The notes beneath the pieces were generated by a model. It did no database searches. It saw only the letters and a list, made by a program, of their open reading frames with translations, and was not told where the DNA came from. From the NCBI RefSeq assembly GCF_014839835.1, contig NC_071626.1, positions 2,852,001 through 2,916,000 of the forward strand: DNA of 64,000 bases, given 5' to 3'. Below, one piece after another: positions 32,206 through 45,100 of this stretch (position 1 is its first letter; each line of letters opens with the position of its first letter). Both the position numbers and the translations under genes were made by a program. The DNA is from Dryobates pubescens. Its lineage: Eukaryota > Chordata > Aves > Piciformes > Picidae.

Positions 32206-32772
32206 CAGCCCTGTAACAATCCAAAGCAGCCCTCCCTGGTTGTTTTTTTACCTTAACTTGAAGTTCTTACACCAGTGTGGAACTGGTAATGCCCAGCACT
32301 GGTTAACAAATGGAAATAGTAAACAGTCCATATAGGGGGGAGGAAAACTTGGATTTAAGACCCCCCCTGCAATAATTAGAAGTGTTGGAAATATGCAGTG
32401 GGTTGGAATAATGTAATTGACTTTACCAAAACCATAATAGCCAGGTATTAAATCTGAAATGGGATCAAAAGCCCAGAATAGCAAACCAGGAAGTACTTTG
32501 GACCACTACTCTTAGTGCACAGCAGAGGATCCTAAAGGGATAATGAAGCAAAGCCATCCCATTGTGATGAACATGAGGAATTCTAACAAGGCAGCCATGA
32601 CAGAACAGGCCTGGGAAGGAAATTCAACCCCAACACCAGAATGCTGTGGTCCTCTTGGACCCATGACCAAAATGTTTCCCCCATGAAGAACAGAAAGAAA
32701 AAGGATAAACCCCAAATATTTCAAAGGGTTTTTTGTACAGATCAGTGCACAGACAAGTTGACAATGCAAAGA
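32206..32772. other. HAL-LTA4H intergenic, unannotated
   Basis: AT-richer sequence with no exon or repeat that I can name. It lies beyond the predicted LTA4H polyA site. Confidence 0.4.
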
Positions 32773-32778
32773 TTTATT
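32773..32778 (-). terminator. LTA4H: LTA4H polyadenylation signal AATAAA
   Basis: tttatt on the plus strand, about 390 bases after the LTA4H stop codon. It is the first AATAAA seen on the minus strand downstream of the stop. Confidence 0.6.
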
Positions 32779-33166
32779 TTTGCCTCTTCAAATGCTTCCC
32801 ATTTCCAATGTGTTGCTGTGAAGAAGAAAGCTGTGCAAAGAGCCATACCAGCCAGCAATTGCATTTGCAGTGTTTCTAAATCCCCTGATTGACAAATGGC
32901 TGCATCTCAGAACAGCTTTTTAGTGTGTGTGTGCCCTAAACATTGCTCCTTAACCAAATTCATTCTCCCACTTGCAGAGATGTGGCAAGTTCTGCTTGGA
33001 AAGGCACAATAAAGGAAGTACTGACCTGGATTTGGAAAAGTTCATTTTGAGCTAAATTAGGCAGAGCATTCTTATGGCATAATCAAGCAGGTCTGTCAAA
33101 AGTTTGTGGAGGAGTCAGCCCCTTCTTTCAGCAACAAGAAAATGTCAGGGAAATCTGTACAGTTTG

Positions 33167-36100
33167 TCACTGATTCTGGTTCAAGTCTTTTCCCACAAGC
33201 ATTGAAGTGACTGGGTGCATCGAGGCTCTGTGCTCCAGGTATGTTCTGACAGCCAGGTCTCGAGATTTGTCAAAATTGTAAAGGTCCCTGGAAAAGGCAG
33301 GGAGGAAAAAAAAACCCAAATCCAATAAGATAAAATAAAGCACAACAGAAAAAAAACAACCCCAAAACAACCAAGCACCACAACAAAACCCCCACGAAGA
33401 AACAACCAACCCCCCCCCAACCAAACAAAACCTCCCCACAAACAAACCAACCAACCAACCAACCCTGCAGCTAGTACAGTGGGGATTATCTCAAAGCTCT
33501 GCTTTTCCCCTGAAAGGCTCACAGTGAGGACCATGCTGGGAGGCTTAAGTTTTCTTCTGTTACAGAGAGTAGACATTGACTGAGGCTAAGCTTGCTCAGT
33601 CCAAAGAAAATTCTCTATCATTTCAAAGCATACCATAAATACATGATGCTACAAATGCCAACAGGGCCAGCTCCTGCAATTTGGAGATTGCTTTTTACCT
33701 GAACAAGGGTCGAGTAAACTTCATCCTGCCCTGCTCTGTTGCCATTTTTAAAGCCAGAGGAACAGCTTCTTCCCACTTGGACCTGAGGCAAAGGCGCAGC
33801 CACCTGCAACAAAACAAGGCACCTCAGTAGAACTCACTGGGCAAGGCCAGAAGGCTGGCTCTTGACTCAGGACTGGAAGGCTTTTGTCAGATCTCTCTGG
33901 GTGACAGAGAGGCTCACTGCTGTATTATACAATAATACTGGATGACAAAATAAGTTACCAGGTCATCAGGTTCATAGATTGCACTGGGCTGGAAGGGCCC
34001 TTCAAAGGTCATCCTGTCCAGCCCTGTGGTCTCTGCTGTCAGCGGGGACACCTCCAGCTAAGATCAGACTTTCCAGGGCCACATCAACGTCTCTTGAATG
34101 TCTCCAGGGATAAGGCCTCAACCACATCCCTGGGCAGCCTGTTCCTTTGCTAGTGTGACAGATGAAATCAAGCACAGCTAATCCACTGCTTACTTCTACC
34201 TCATCTGCTAGCCTGTATTTCATAGACAACAGAACACCACTGCAGCAAGCATGCTTGCACAGGCACTTAAACATCCCCCCTCAAGCCCCTGCACCAGTTC
34301 TGTACAAGTGGCTATGCAGGAAGCAGGACTCTGTTTTATCAAAGCCTTTAAGATTAGAAAACTGCCTGTGCTAGAACAAACCTGAGTCTTATTTCAGAGT
34401 TGTTTATAGCATTGAAGTTATACACCTGCTGCATTCTCTGGACATATGACAGTGGAAGAGGAGGCTGAAAAAGAGAATTGCAGAGTCAGAACAAGCCAAA
34501 GGCACACTTCAAGCCACAGACTACAAAAGAAACCAAACCAGGTCCATTCAAGAAGACTGTTGCTATAAAAATGATCTCATATATAAAAGCTCACACATTT
34601 ATACTTCATCCTTTCACCTTCTCATAGTATTAGAGAAGGGGCAGAGAATAAACATCAGCAAATTCCCACATCCAGTACCACTGAAGCAGTCAAAAAGCAC
34701 TTTCCTTTTGGTTTATTTGTAGGTTATTTGCTGTAACATCAAATGCAGACAAATTCAAGCCCCTTGGTAAGTTTTGCTTTGCCCTTTCAATCCAAAACAT
34801 TTCAGATGCTGCTCATTAGCTACAGAGCCAGGGAAGCCAGATTAAAGTTTTAGTAACTATGAGAGTGGATTCTTTAGGCAAAATTTAAAACAACTGAAAG
34901 AAAAATGGACAACTGAAATCCAAAAGGACAACTCCAAAAGGCTTCTGTGCCTGCTTTTGTGACACCAGAGCCAAATCACCCGAGGTGCTCCATTACCTCC
35001 AGAAGCAGCAGCGCCAGGAACTCAATCAGCTGATGAGAGGACATCTCCTTCAGGTCTTCTGAGCTGAATGAGTCCAAATCACTCTCTTTTGCCTACAAAA
35101 GAATGGTTACTCAAGTTTTTCATAGGTATTTCAGAGTAAAACCAGGTGTAATTTTTCATTTGGACATCTGCATTCTCTACTGAGCCACTTCATGTAAAAA
35201 AAGATACCAATTTGTCTTGGTATTGCTGCAAGACAGCATAAGAGGAGGAAGGGCTGGGCTAAAGCAACTCTCTAATGTTCAGCATTCTTCACTTTTCACT
35301 TGTTCTCCCTCCACTATCTTTCTGTCTCCACTGTCTTTGTTAGTTCAGTGACAAAAACCAAACTCTTTTTGTGTTGAGAAGTTAGAGGTACCATACAAGT
35401 ACAGGGAAAAGCCACAGAGCTAACAAAAGGCAGGGATGATAAATCTTCTATTAGTTGTCTGAGTTTTATGGTTAAAATGATGAGAGAATTGTATTGCATT
35501 GTTTACTTATGAGGTATTGCAGTTTTTGATGAGAAATGCATACCAGCTCTAGTATAATGCAGGGGAATTGCTACTACTGAGTAGTGCAGGCATATCTTGG
35601 CATTTGTTTTAAAACCAAGCCCTAATATCAAGGTTTTAAAAAGCATATTCCCAGTTTGGTTACTGCACACAAGTAATAGAAAGCTGGCTGTGTGCCTTGT
35701 TCCAATATGGACTGCACTTCTCTTACAGAAGTCACAGCAAACCTGCAGGCTCTGTGCTGAAAGGCTGGTCTGAAAAATCACAGGGGTTGAAGGAACATCT
35801 GGAGACTGAGTCCAACCCCATGCCAAAAGCAGGATCACCTAGGGCAGGCCACACAGGAACACACCCAGGTAGGTTTTGAAAGTCTCCAGTGAAGGAGACT
35901 CCACAACCTCTCTGGGCAGCCTGCTCCAGGGCTCCAGCACCCTCACAGCAAAGAAGTTTCTCTTCACATTGAGGTGGAACTTCCTGGGTTGCAGTTCATA
36001 CCCATTGTTCCTTGTCCTATTACTGGGCACCACTGCAAAGAGCCTGGCACCTTCATCGTGACACCTACCTCAGCTATATATAGGCATCAATAAAATCCCC

Positions 36101-39100
36101 TCTCAGCCTTCTCTTCTCCAGACTAAACAGCCCCAGGTCTCTCAGCCTTTCTTCATAGCAGAGATGTTCAAGTCCCTTCATCCTCCTCCTAGCTCTCTGT
36201 TGGACTTTCTCTAGTAGCTTCCTGTCTCCTGAATTGAGGAGCCCCAAACTGGACACAGTATTGCAGGTGTGGTCTCACCATGCAAGAATCCCTGTCAGCC
36301 ATACTCCCCTACTCAGGACATGCCAGAGTTCAGAAAAGAATGGCTCACTTTGTATAAAAAGAGCTAGCCTTAAGACACAGACACCTCAGCGTTCTTTGAT
36401 CACTCACTTTGACCCATCTTTCACACAAGGCAATGCAGGCATTTGAAAGTGTCATATCATACCTGTCAAACAAATGAGAACAAATAATCACACACTGAAA
36501 ACACAAGAAGCTTTGGTAGTGTTTGTACAAGAATGCCTAGAAATGATTCTCAAATGGCTCCACATGTGCTTGGTGTAGGCTCCAGCGTGGCATTGCAATA
36601 CAACTGACAGAAGATCTGTTTTGTAACACATCTCAGTACTAGCTGGATGCACCTTGTGCATAGGTGGCACCATCCCTTGATCCCACACACTAAGGTGATC
36701 AATACTTCTGAGCATATGCTTCTATGCATATCACACCCCAGAGCTGAAAAGAGAAGACTGGTGGCACAAGCTCTCTGACAAGAGAATCATTCCTGGTCAC
36801 TTAAAAGAATCACAGAATCATGAAGGCTGAAAAAATTCCTCCAAGCTCATCCAACCTTCTACCCAACACCTCCATACCCACTAGACCACGTCCCTAAGTG
36901 CCACATCTACTCATTTCTTGACCACCTCCAGGGATGGTGACTCCCCCACTCCCCTGGGCAGCCTGTTGCAATGCCTGACCACTCTTGCAGCAAAGAAATT
37001 CTCAATATCCAATCTAAATTTCCCCTGGCACAGCTTGAGGCCATTACCTCTTGCACTTAACTGGGAGAAGAGGCCAACACTAACCTCACTCCAACCTCCC
37101 TTCAGAACCAAACACTTCCCACCAGAATCAAACAAAAAAATTGAGAACAGCAGCAGTTTTTTCCCCCCTGTAAACACCTCTGGCAATGTCTACACAGCAC
37201 TGAGCATCTTCTAACAAAAGGTTTCTGAGAAGACTTTCACCTTGTTTACAAACTGCTTCCTGCCTGTTTGGAACACTTTGAGCACTCTGGGGAAGGAAAA
37301 GATAACTACACAAGAATGCAGCTTACGTAGGCTTTGCTGGTGGCATGCCTGGAGCATAAAACCATGAGTTCCAGTCAACCTTATCCAGGACATCGACCTA
37401 CAAAGCAACACAAATTCTTACTCAATCTTAAAGCTTAGAGAAAAACACATCCTACAAGGAAACTAGATTCTTTGTCCTCCTTTTTACCCTCCCTTCAATT
37501 AACCTGTAGAATCCTATGCAAATTGAATTACTGCCTCCCAGAAAACACACACATCAGAAAGGAGCCCCAAGCACATCCCCCCTCCCCACCAGAAAGGAGC
37601 CCCAGGCAGCACACACACACCCCCCCACCAGAAAGGAACCCCAGGCTCCAGATGAAGAAGACTAAGACAAAGAACTGGTCCTTAAAGAAGGCAACTCCCA
37701 GACTATGCCACAGCTTCACATAATTAAAAGGTTTCAAATCTGAAATGCTTCCCAACCTGATCCTTGAAGTAGGAGTACAAGAAATTCTTCCAGTCCTCAG
37801 TTGCTATGCTCTTATAAGCAAACTGCTGAATGTAAGCCTTCAGGAAGCCCATGAAGACATCTAACAGATAAAAACCAAACACATTTCAGTGTCTGGAATT
37901 CAGAGGGGCAACACTCACATAAAGAGTCTGACTAACAAACACTTGCCTGGTCCTCCAAGAAGTTGCTCAAGGTGAAAAAGCAAAGCAAAGCCTTTCTCAT
38001 ATGGAACAGAGGAAAAGGCATCATCAGGATCTACTTCATTCAGATTAGGGATGAGGTTAGTTAAAGGATTTTTATCTCCAAGAGTGTTTATCTGTGACAA
38101 AGACACAAGAAAAAAACCCAATTCACTTAAGGAAAGCAACACTCCTGCAAATCATCAGTTGAGGTACAACCCAACCAAACCTAAAGATGTTCTCATTTCA
38201 AAGCTTTCTCTTACTATTTTTCCTGAAGGGCCTGAATCTGCACAAAGCCTTTCCCATTTTTCTCATTGTTTTAATCAGTGCCTGACAGCACAGAGAGATG
38301 TTAGGACCAACCACTCTGTGTTCCCTCTGTCACAAAGCAAATTATTAATATCATGTCTGGCCTAATCACAAGCACCTAATAAACTGTTAATAAAAGGACA
38401 AATCTAGATAAAGAATTTGAACTGCTTGATTTAAATGGGTAGTGTGAAGAATAAAATCCAGTGAGGCAATATTCATAGGAAACCAGGCAAACTGCATGAA
38501 CCAAACTGAAGGAAAGAGCTGGAAACATCACAGGCTGGAACTCTGAAAACTAAAGTTTAACTGTGCTAGCTAAACACAAAACCCCTCTCCTGGACAGTAA
38601 CAAACATCCTCAGTTATAGTGGAGTACACAAGAAACAAATCAGCTACTGGCAGTTCTGATGGCCAGGCTTGCAGGCAATTTTGACAGCTTTCAGCTGCTT
38701 ACCAGTATGCTTAGAGAATCACAGAATGGCAGGGGGTGGAAGTGACCTCTGGAGATCATCTAGTCCAACCCCTCTGCCAGAGCAGGCTCACCTACAGCAA
38801 GCTGCACAGGACAGAGTCCAGGCAGGCTTTGGCAGACTCCAGCACTGGGTTCTGCACATTGGCCACAGCAACCCCATGCAGTGCTACAGGCTGGGGTCAG
38901 AGTGGCTGCAGAGTTGCCAGGCAGAGAGGGACCTGGGGGTACTGGTCAATGGTAGGCTGAACATGAGCCTGCAGTGTGCCCAACTGGCCAAGAAGGCCAA
39001 TGGCATCCTGGCCTGCATCAGGAACAGTGTGGCCAGCAGGAGCAGGGAGGTCATTCTGCCCTGTGCTCAGCACTTGAGTCCTGTGTCCAGTTCTGGGCCA

Positions 39101-42100
39101 CTCAGTTTAGGAAGGATGCTGAGAGGCTGGAATGTGTCCAGAGAAGGGCAACAAAGTTGGTGAGGGGTCTGGAGCACAGCCCTATGAGGAGAGGCTGAGG
39201 GAGCTGGGCTTGCTTAGCCTGGATAAGAGGAGGCTTAGGGGAGACCTTCTTGCTCTCTACAACTCCCTGAAGGGAGGTTGTTGACAGGTGGAGGTTGGAC
39301 TCTTCTCCCAGGCAAGCAGCACCAGAACAAGAGGACAGAGTCTCAAGCTGCACCAGGGGAGGTTTAGGCTGGAGGTTAGGAAGAAGTTCTACACAGAGAG
39401 AGTGATTGCCCATTGGAATGGGCTGCCTGGGGAGGTGGTGGAGTCACCATCATTGGAGGTGTTCTGGAGGAGACTTGATGGGGTGCTTGGTTGCATGGTT
39501 TAGTTGATTAGGTGGTGTTGGATAATAGGTTGCATGTGATGATCTTGAAGGTCTCTTCCAACCTATTCTATTCTATTCTATTCTATTCTATTCTATTCTA
39601 TTCTATTCTATTCTATTCTATTCTCTGGAGAGCCTGTTCCAGCTGACTTGACAGGGCTTAACTGTGGAAAACACATGAAACCAGGTTTGATTTAGGTATA
39701 CCCTTGACCCTGAAGTTACCCTAACTTCAAAAACTTACTGAATGCTGCAGCTCCCTCCAACCTCCCAGGGCTTGGAAGTGCCTGAACTGCTCACCAAAGA
39801 GCCTCCCCTGAATCCTGCGCTCCAGGTACACAGTGTGGCCCTCATTCAGCCTGGAGAGGAGGGCAAACCGAGTTGGTGAGTTCAGTGCTTCACACATTCA
39901 CTTTAAAATACCATTTGCATTGCACCTGAAGGTCACACCTACCAAAAGTGCTGCCAATTTTTGTTTGTTACCAAGTTTCCTGTCCAGCTGTGAGAGATTT
40001 CATGAGCAATGACCTGAAAGGAAAAAAACCACAACACCCAAACCACACAGGTAAGAAGGACTCATCTAGCATTTAGAGTCCTCTGGAAAATGAACACCAA
40101 ACCCCAACAGAAAGACAGACACTCCAATGGGATCTCACTTCCTGCACTACCTTCCCAAAGCCAGTTAGCATTCACAGCTCTCTAAACTTAGAATTTTAGA
40201 GGAGTAACACTGCACTGCTGAGCCTTCAATGTCCAGCCACATTGATCAACAAAAACAATCCTTCTGGTAACATGGCACAGGCACTTGGTTTAGGAAATCA
40301 GAGAATCATAGAATTGTTAGGGTTGGAAGGGACCTCAAGGATCTTCTAGTTCCAACCCCCTGCCATGGGCAGGGACACCTCACACTAGAGCAGGTTCCTG
40401 AGACCCACATCCAGCCTGCCCTTAAAAACCTCCAAGGATGAGGCTCCCACCACCTCCCTGGGCAACCTGTGCCAGCTCCAATCACACTTCAGAAAGCTGG
40501 ATCCATACCAAGGGACAGACTGGTGCTACTGTCACACCTAAGCAACTTCTGCTGTGCATCAAACAGGGAGAAAACAGTCACTCCTATATGGAATGAGTGC
40601 CTGATGCATTAGAATGTATTGTGAAATGATGCAGGATACATTAAAAAGGATCCCTGTCAAATATGTCACTGTTCTTGGGATAAGATAATCATATTTTAGT
40701 CTTTTTGTTTGTTTTCAGCAGTGTATCAGCCTGGTAGAAAGACATGAGATAAACAGCATCCTGAGCACTCAGCTTCACAGAAAAAGCAGAGTTTACTCAA
40801 AACTTAGTCATGATTTCCACTTCAAAACTGTAAGCAGAGTGAGCTCTAGTGCAAAGAGAGAGAGGAAAGAGCTCCCTACAATTTCAGTGAGATAGTTCAG
40901 CTCTGGTTTTTAAACATACCTATACCTGGAAGTGTTTAAAAACAGGCTAGATGGGGCTTTCAGCAACCTGCTGTAGCTGGAGGGTTCCTGCCCATGGCAG
41001 AGGGGTTGGAACTTTCAACTCAAGCCATACCAGGACAGGAAGAGAGCTACTGAGCAGCTAAGTTCAGTCAGGCCCTGATGCACACAGGCACCCATGGCTC
41101 TATCTGTTCATTATACAAAATAAGTCTCCAGTTTTCTAGAGTTTACTTAGAACTAAAACTCACTTTGTAAGACTTCTGAGTCACTGCCTTCACTTTTTAA
41201 TTCCCCCAGTGAAAAAGAGACCAAGTTTTCTAGGATCTGTTACAAAGGAAGTTGAGATACAACTTTCAGTTGTGTTCTACTTGAAGACATGAACCTGTTC
41301 TGCACTTACATTTGATAGAGATCGATCACCTGCCTGCAATTAAAACAAAAAGGCAGTTGTTAGTTCAAGCAGACATCAAAACATACCACTTAAAGCAGCC
41401 TCAGGTCTGACCCCTAACTTCAAAGGAGCCAAGAACATTTACATTTCTTTTTAGGAGGAAGATTAATGTAATTTGTGGATTAATTTCCACTGCCTGATGA
41501 ATAAAGCAAGCTGTAAGGAGCTGACTTTCATCAGTGTCACACTTACCAGCAATGTCGGAGTTACAAAAGTAAGACAAGGATTCTCCATGCCACCATAAGG
41601 GAAAGTAGGTGGCAAGACTAACAAATCATATTGTCCCCACACATAGGGCCCTGCTAAATCTTCTGCTGTTCTCAGCATGGCTTCAGTCTGAAACAAGAGC
41701 TCAGTATTAGTTTGGAAAGTGAATTCAGATGACAAACACTGAACAAGTAATAAGCTGTGGAGGCCACACTTCATTCTCTTTCACCTTGGCATGTTCCACA
41801 TGCAAAATGAGTCTAACACAGTAGCAATTTTCAGCAGTAGTCTGGTGATAGAACAGCAGCAGTTTTGGAGGTGGGAGCTACAGATGAACAAAACACTGAA
41901 CTCCAGCCTGTTCCTGGTCCACTTCCATGTGAAGCAATTAGTTTACATAACGTTTTTTGTTGTTAATTACCCACCTCTGCAAATTCATAGGCTGATTTAT
42001 CCACTAGGTCCTTTTCAGCCCACACCAGTGTCCTTGGGCCAATCTTCCTGTTGGAAGTAAAAATGTCACTGAGACACTGAACTGGAAATAGTTCTGTGCT

Positions 42101-45100
42101 CATGCTGCTGAAGAAACTCATTAGAGAGTCTTTGCCCCTTTCTAGTGCTAAAATAGGCCTTTAAAAACCAAAGCAAATAAACCACACTCACTGCTGAGGA
42201 CAAATACATTGGAAATCCTGATTGAAATTGAAAATTTGCCCATTTTAAAATGCTGTAAAGCCCTAACATAAATAATCTAGATTAACACATCCTTATGCAG
42301 CTCAGCAGCAAAGCTGAAGCTATAACCTTCTGCCTTTTGTACTTGACAAAGCTTCTGCTACCTGAGGCAAAAAGATGCTATTCCCTGGGCTAGAAAAAAA
42401 GCCCTCAGTGGTTCAAATCAATTCCAAACTCTTCAAGATACTACTACCACTAAAAAAGTACATTCCACAGAAAAAATTTTGCAAGAGTGAAGCAAGATAC
42501 ACGCAGCTTGATACAGATAAAAGAGTTTCACTGAAGAGCTTTTCAATCTGGAAGAAAACAGACCAAGAAACAAATAACAACTATTAATATTTACAGTTTG
42601 TGCAGATTCACTCACCTGCTTTCTAAAGCCCCAACTACTAAAGCAATCAAGTAGCAAGGAATAGGAACCTAGTGAAGAACATGAAAAAGAAAGAATTATT
42701 ATCTGTAATGTGAGCTATTAGCATCAATGATTCAAGGAAAAACAAAGGTGTGCCAGTAAGGAAGTGTGCACATTTCCTCCAGAGTTTCATGCTGCATGAT
42801 GTAATAAAAGTATTGTTTTTCTCCTTCCCAAATCACAGAAGCACAAAATGTTAGGGGTTGGAAGTGAGCTCTGGAGATCAAGTCCAACTCCCATGCCAAA
42901 GCAGGATCACTAAGGGCAGGCCACACTGGAATATGTCCAGACTGGTCTTGAAGGTCTCCAGTGAAGGAGACTGCACAACCTCTCTGGGCAGCCTATTCCA
43001 GGGCTCCAGCACCCTCACAGCAAAGAAGTTTCTCTTCACATTGAGGTGGAACTTCCTGGGTTGCAGCTCATACCCATTGTTCCTTGTCCTATTACTGGGC
43101 ACCACTGCAAAGAGCCTGGCACCTTCATCTTGACACCCACCCCTCAGATATTTATAGGAGTTAATAAGATGCCCTCTCAGCCTTCTCTTCTCCAGACTAA
43201 AGAGCCCCGGGGATCTAGCCTTTCTTCATAGGAGAGATGTTCCAGTCCCTTCATCCTCCTCCTAGCTCTCTGATGGACTCTCTCCAGTACATGAGACCCT
43301 TTTTCTCTACAGGAAGTACTTTTTCATTCCACCATTATCCTCAAGCCTCTTCAATATCCTTTGTTACAATACCCCTACCACTGTGTTTTACTTTTAATCC
43401 ATTCAACTACACAACATATTCCTGAGAAAGCACAGAATGCCACATTGGAAGGGACCTCAAAGATCATCATCAGGGCCAACCTTTCTAAGCAGTAGTGCAG
43501 TTTGTTACAGACAAGTTATTAAATGACTGTCACTATATCCCTGCATTTTGATGCTCAGGGTGATAATCTGAAAATCTTTACTTCCAAGAAATTATTACTT
43601 TGTTTTCATATTAGGAAGTGCAGCATCATTTCAGTTGAACTAAATGTTACGCCTTGTACAGGTCCACTTTATCAACAGTGCATCTCCAGGTAACATACAG
43701 CTCCGGTGAGATAAAATACTGAAGCCTTATGCACTAGACCGTGTGACATGTTTTGGCTCCACAGGGAAGGCAGAACACTGCATACTGAAAAGCTTGCAGA
43801 TAAGGTGACAACTACTTCTTCTCTCTCTCCCCTTCTTGCCTCTCAGGTTTCACATAGCAGCCAGATGAACCAATAGCTGCTGCCCTTCAGCGCAGCTCCC
43901 CCTCCCCTCTCCTCCTGTCACACAATTCCACCCCTCCTTGCAGCCCTTCAGTCCCTCAACAGCCGAGATCAGCTTACTGAAACAATTTCCTTCTAAAATT
44001 TATGTTATTTTTATCTGCTTGTTCAGCAAAATGAACTAAGCTCACCAAGAGATCCCACCGCCATCAGAACTGCAATACAAAAAGCTGTGAAAACAAAAAT
44101 GCCAGACAAATAAATGGAGACTGTCACTTCAGGAGCAGCACAATCATTAAACTAACTTAATAAAACTTCATCTGAGAACAGTAGTCTTTAATGAGCTGGA
44201 AATACTTTCCATAAAAGCCAGAGTTTTCACCTCTAAGAAAAAAAAGGATGAACAAAAATTCCCTGCTGTCAGAAGGGACAGGATGAGGGGTAATGGATTG
44301 AAGCTGCAAGAGGGATGATTTAGACTGGCGATTAGGGAAGAAATCCTTTACAGTGAGGGTGGTGAGACACTGGGAACAGGTTGCCTAGGAATGTCATGGA
44401 TGTCATCTCCCTGGAGGTGCTCGAGGCCAGGCTGGATGAGGCCTTGAGCAACCTGGGCTGGTGGGAGGTGTCCCTGCCCATGGCAGGGGGTAAGAACCAG
44501 GTGATGTTTAAAGTCCCTTCCAACCCAAACCACTCTATGGATCTATGATTTACTGATAAACTCAAAACCATGTCTGAAGTGAGTGAGAAGTGCATGAGTC
44601 AGACGTCAGGCAGGCGCTGAGCAGCCTGGGGCACTTACATTCTGGCTGAACTGGTATATCTTCCGACTGCTGTCCTCTGGGTCAGGCAGCTCTCCCTCGC
44701 GAGTCGCGCTCATAAGGGCCACCAGCTCTTTAGGAACAGAGATCTGAAAGATGAGCCAACTATGAGGGACTCAGCTGGCACACAGGATAGCACAATGTGC
44801 TCCAAGCAGCAGCAGCAGGAAAGAGTAGCCCCCCTTTGTTCTGTTGCATGTAAGGTAGACAGAAAGCTATGCTTTAAAGGCCGGCAGTATTTAACTGGCT
44901 GGAAGGACCACCCCTGACACAAGTCACAGCTTTCACTTTCCACAGATTTCTGACCTGGAATGTCACATTGCCTATCTGCTCTTTGCTTCCTTGACACTAC
45001 TCATGGACTATTTATGCTAGGACTGCAAAGACCCCCTAACTATGCACCAGAATATATTACTTAAAGCTTACATGAGAGTCATTTAAAATATTCTTACTCT

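Noticed and set aside
32206-33000. Possible LTR-type or other older repeat between HAL and LTA4H
   Set aside because: No matching terminal repeats, primer site or recognisable coding remnant. I cannot support a retrovirus-like call here or elsewhere in the window.
38669-39198. 164-aa frame resembling a reverse-transcriptase tail
   Set aside because: It is the broken ORF2 C-terminus of a CR1 LINE, not a host gene; listed as a mobile element.
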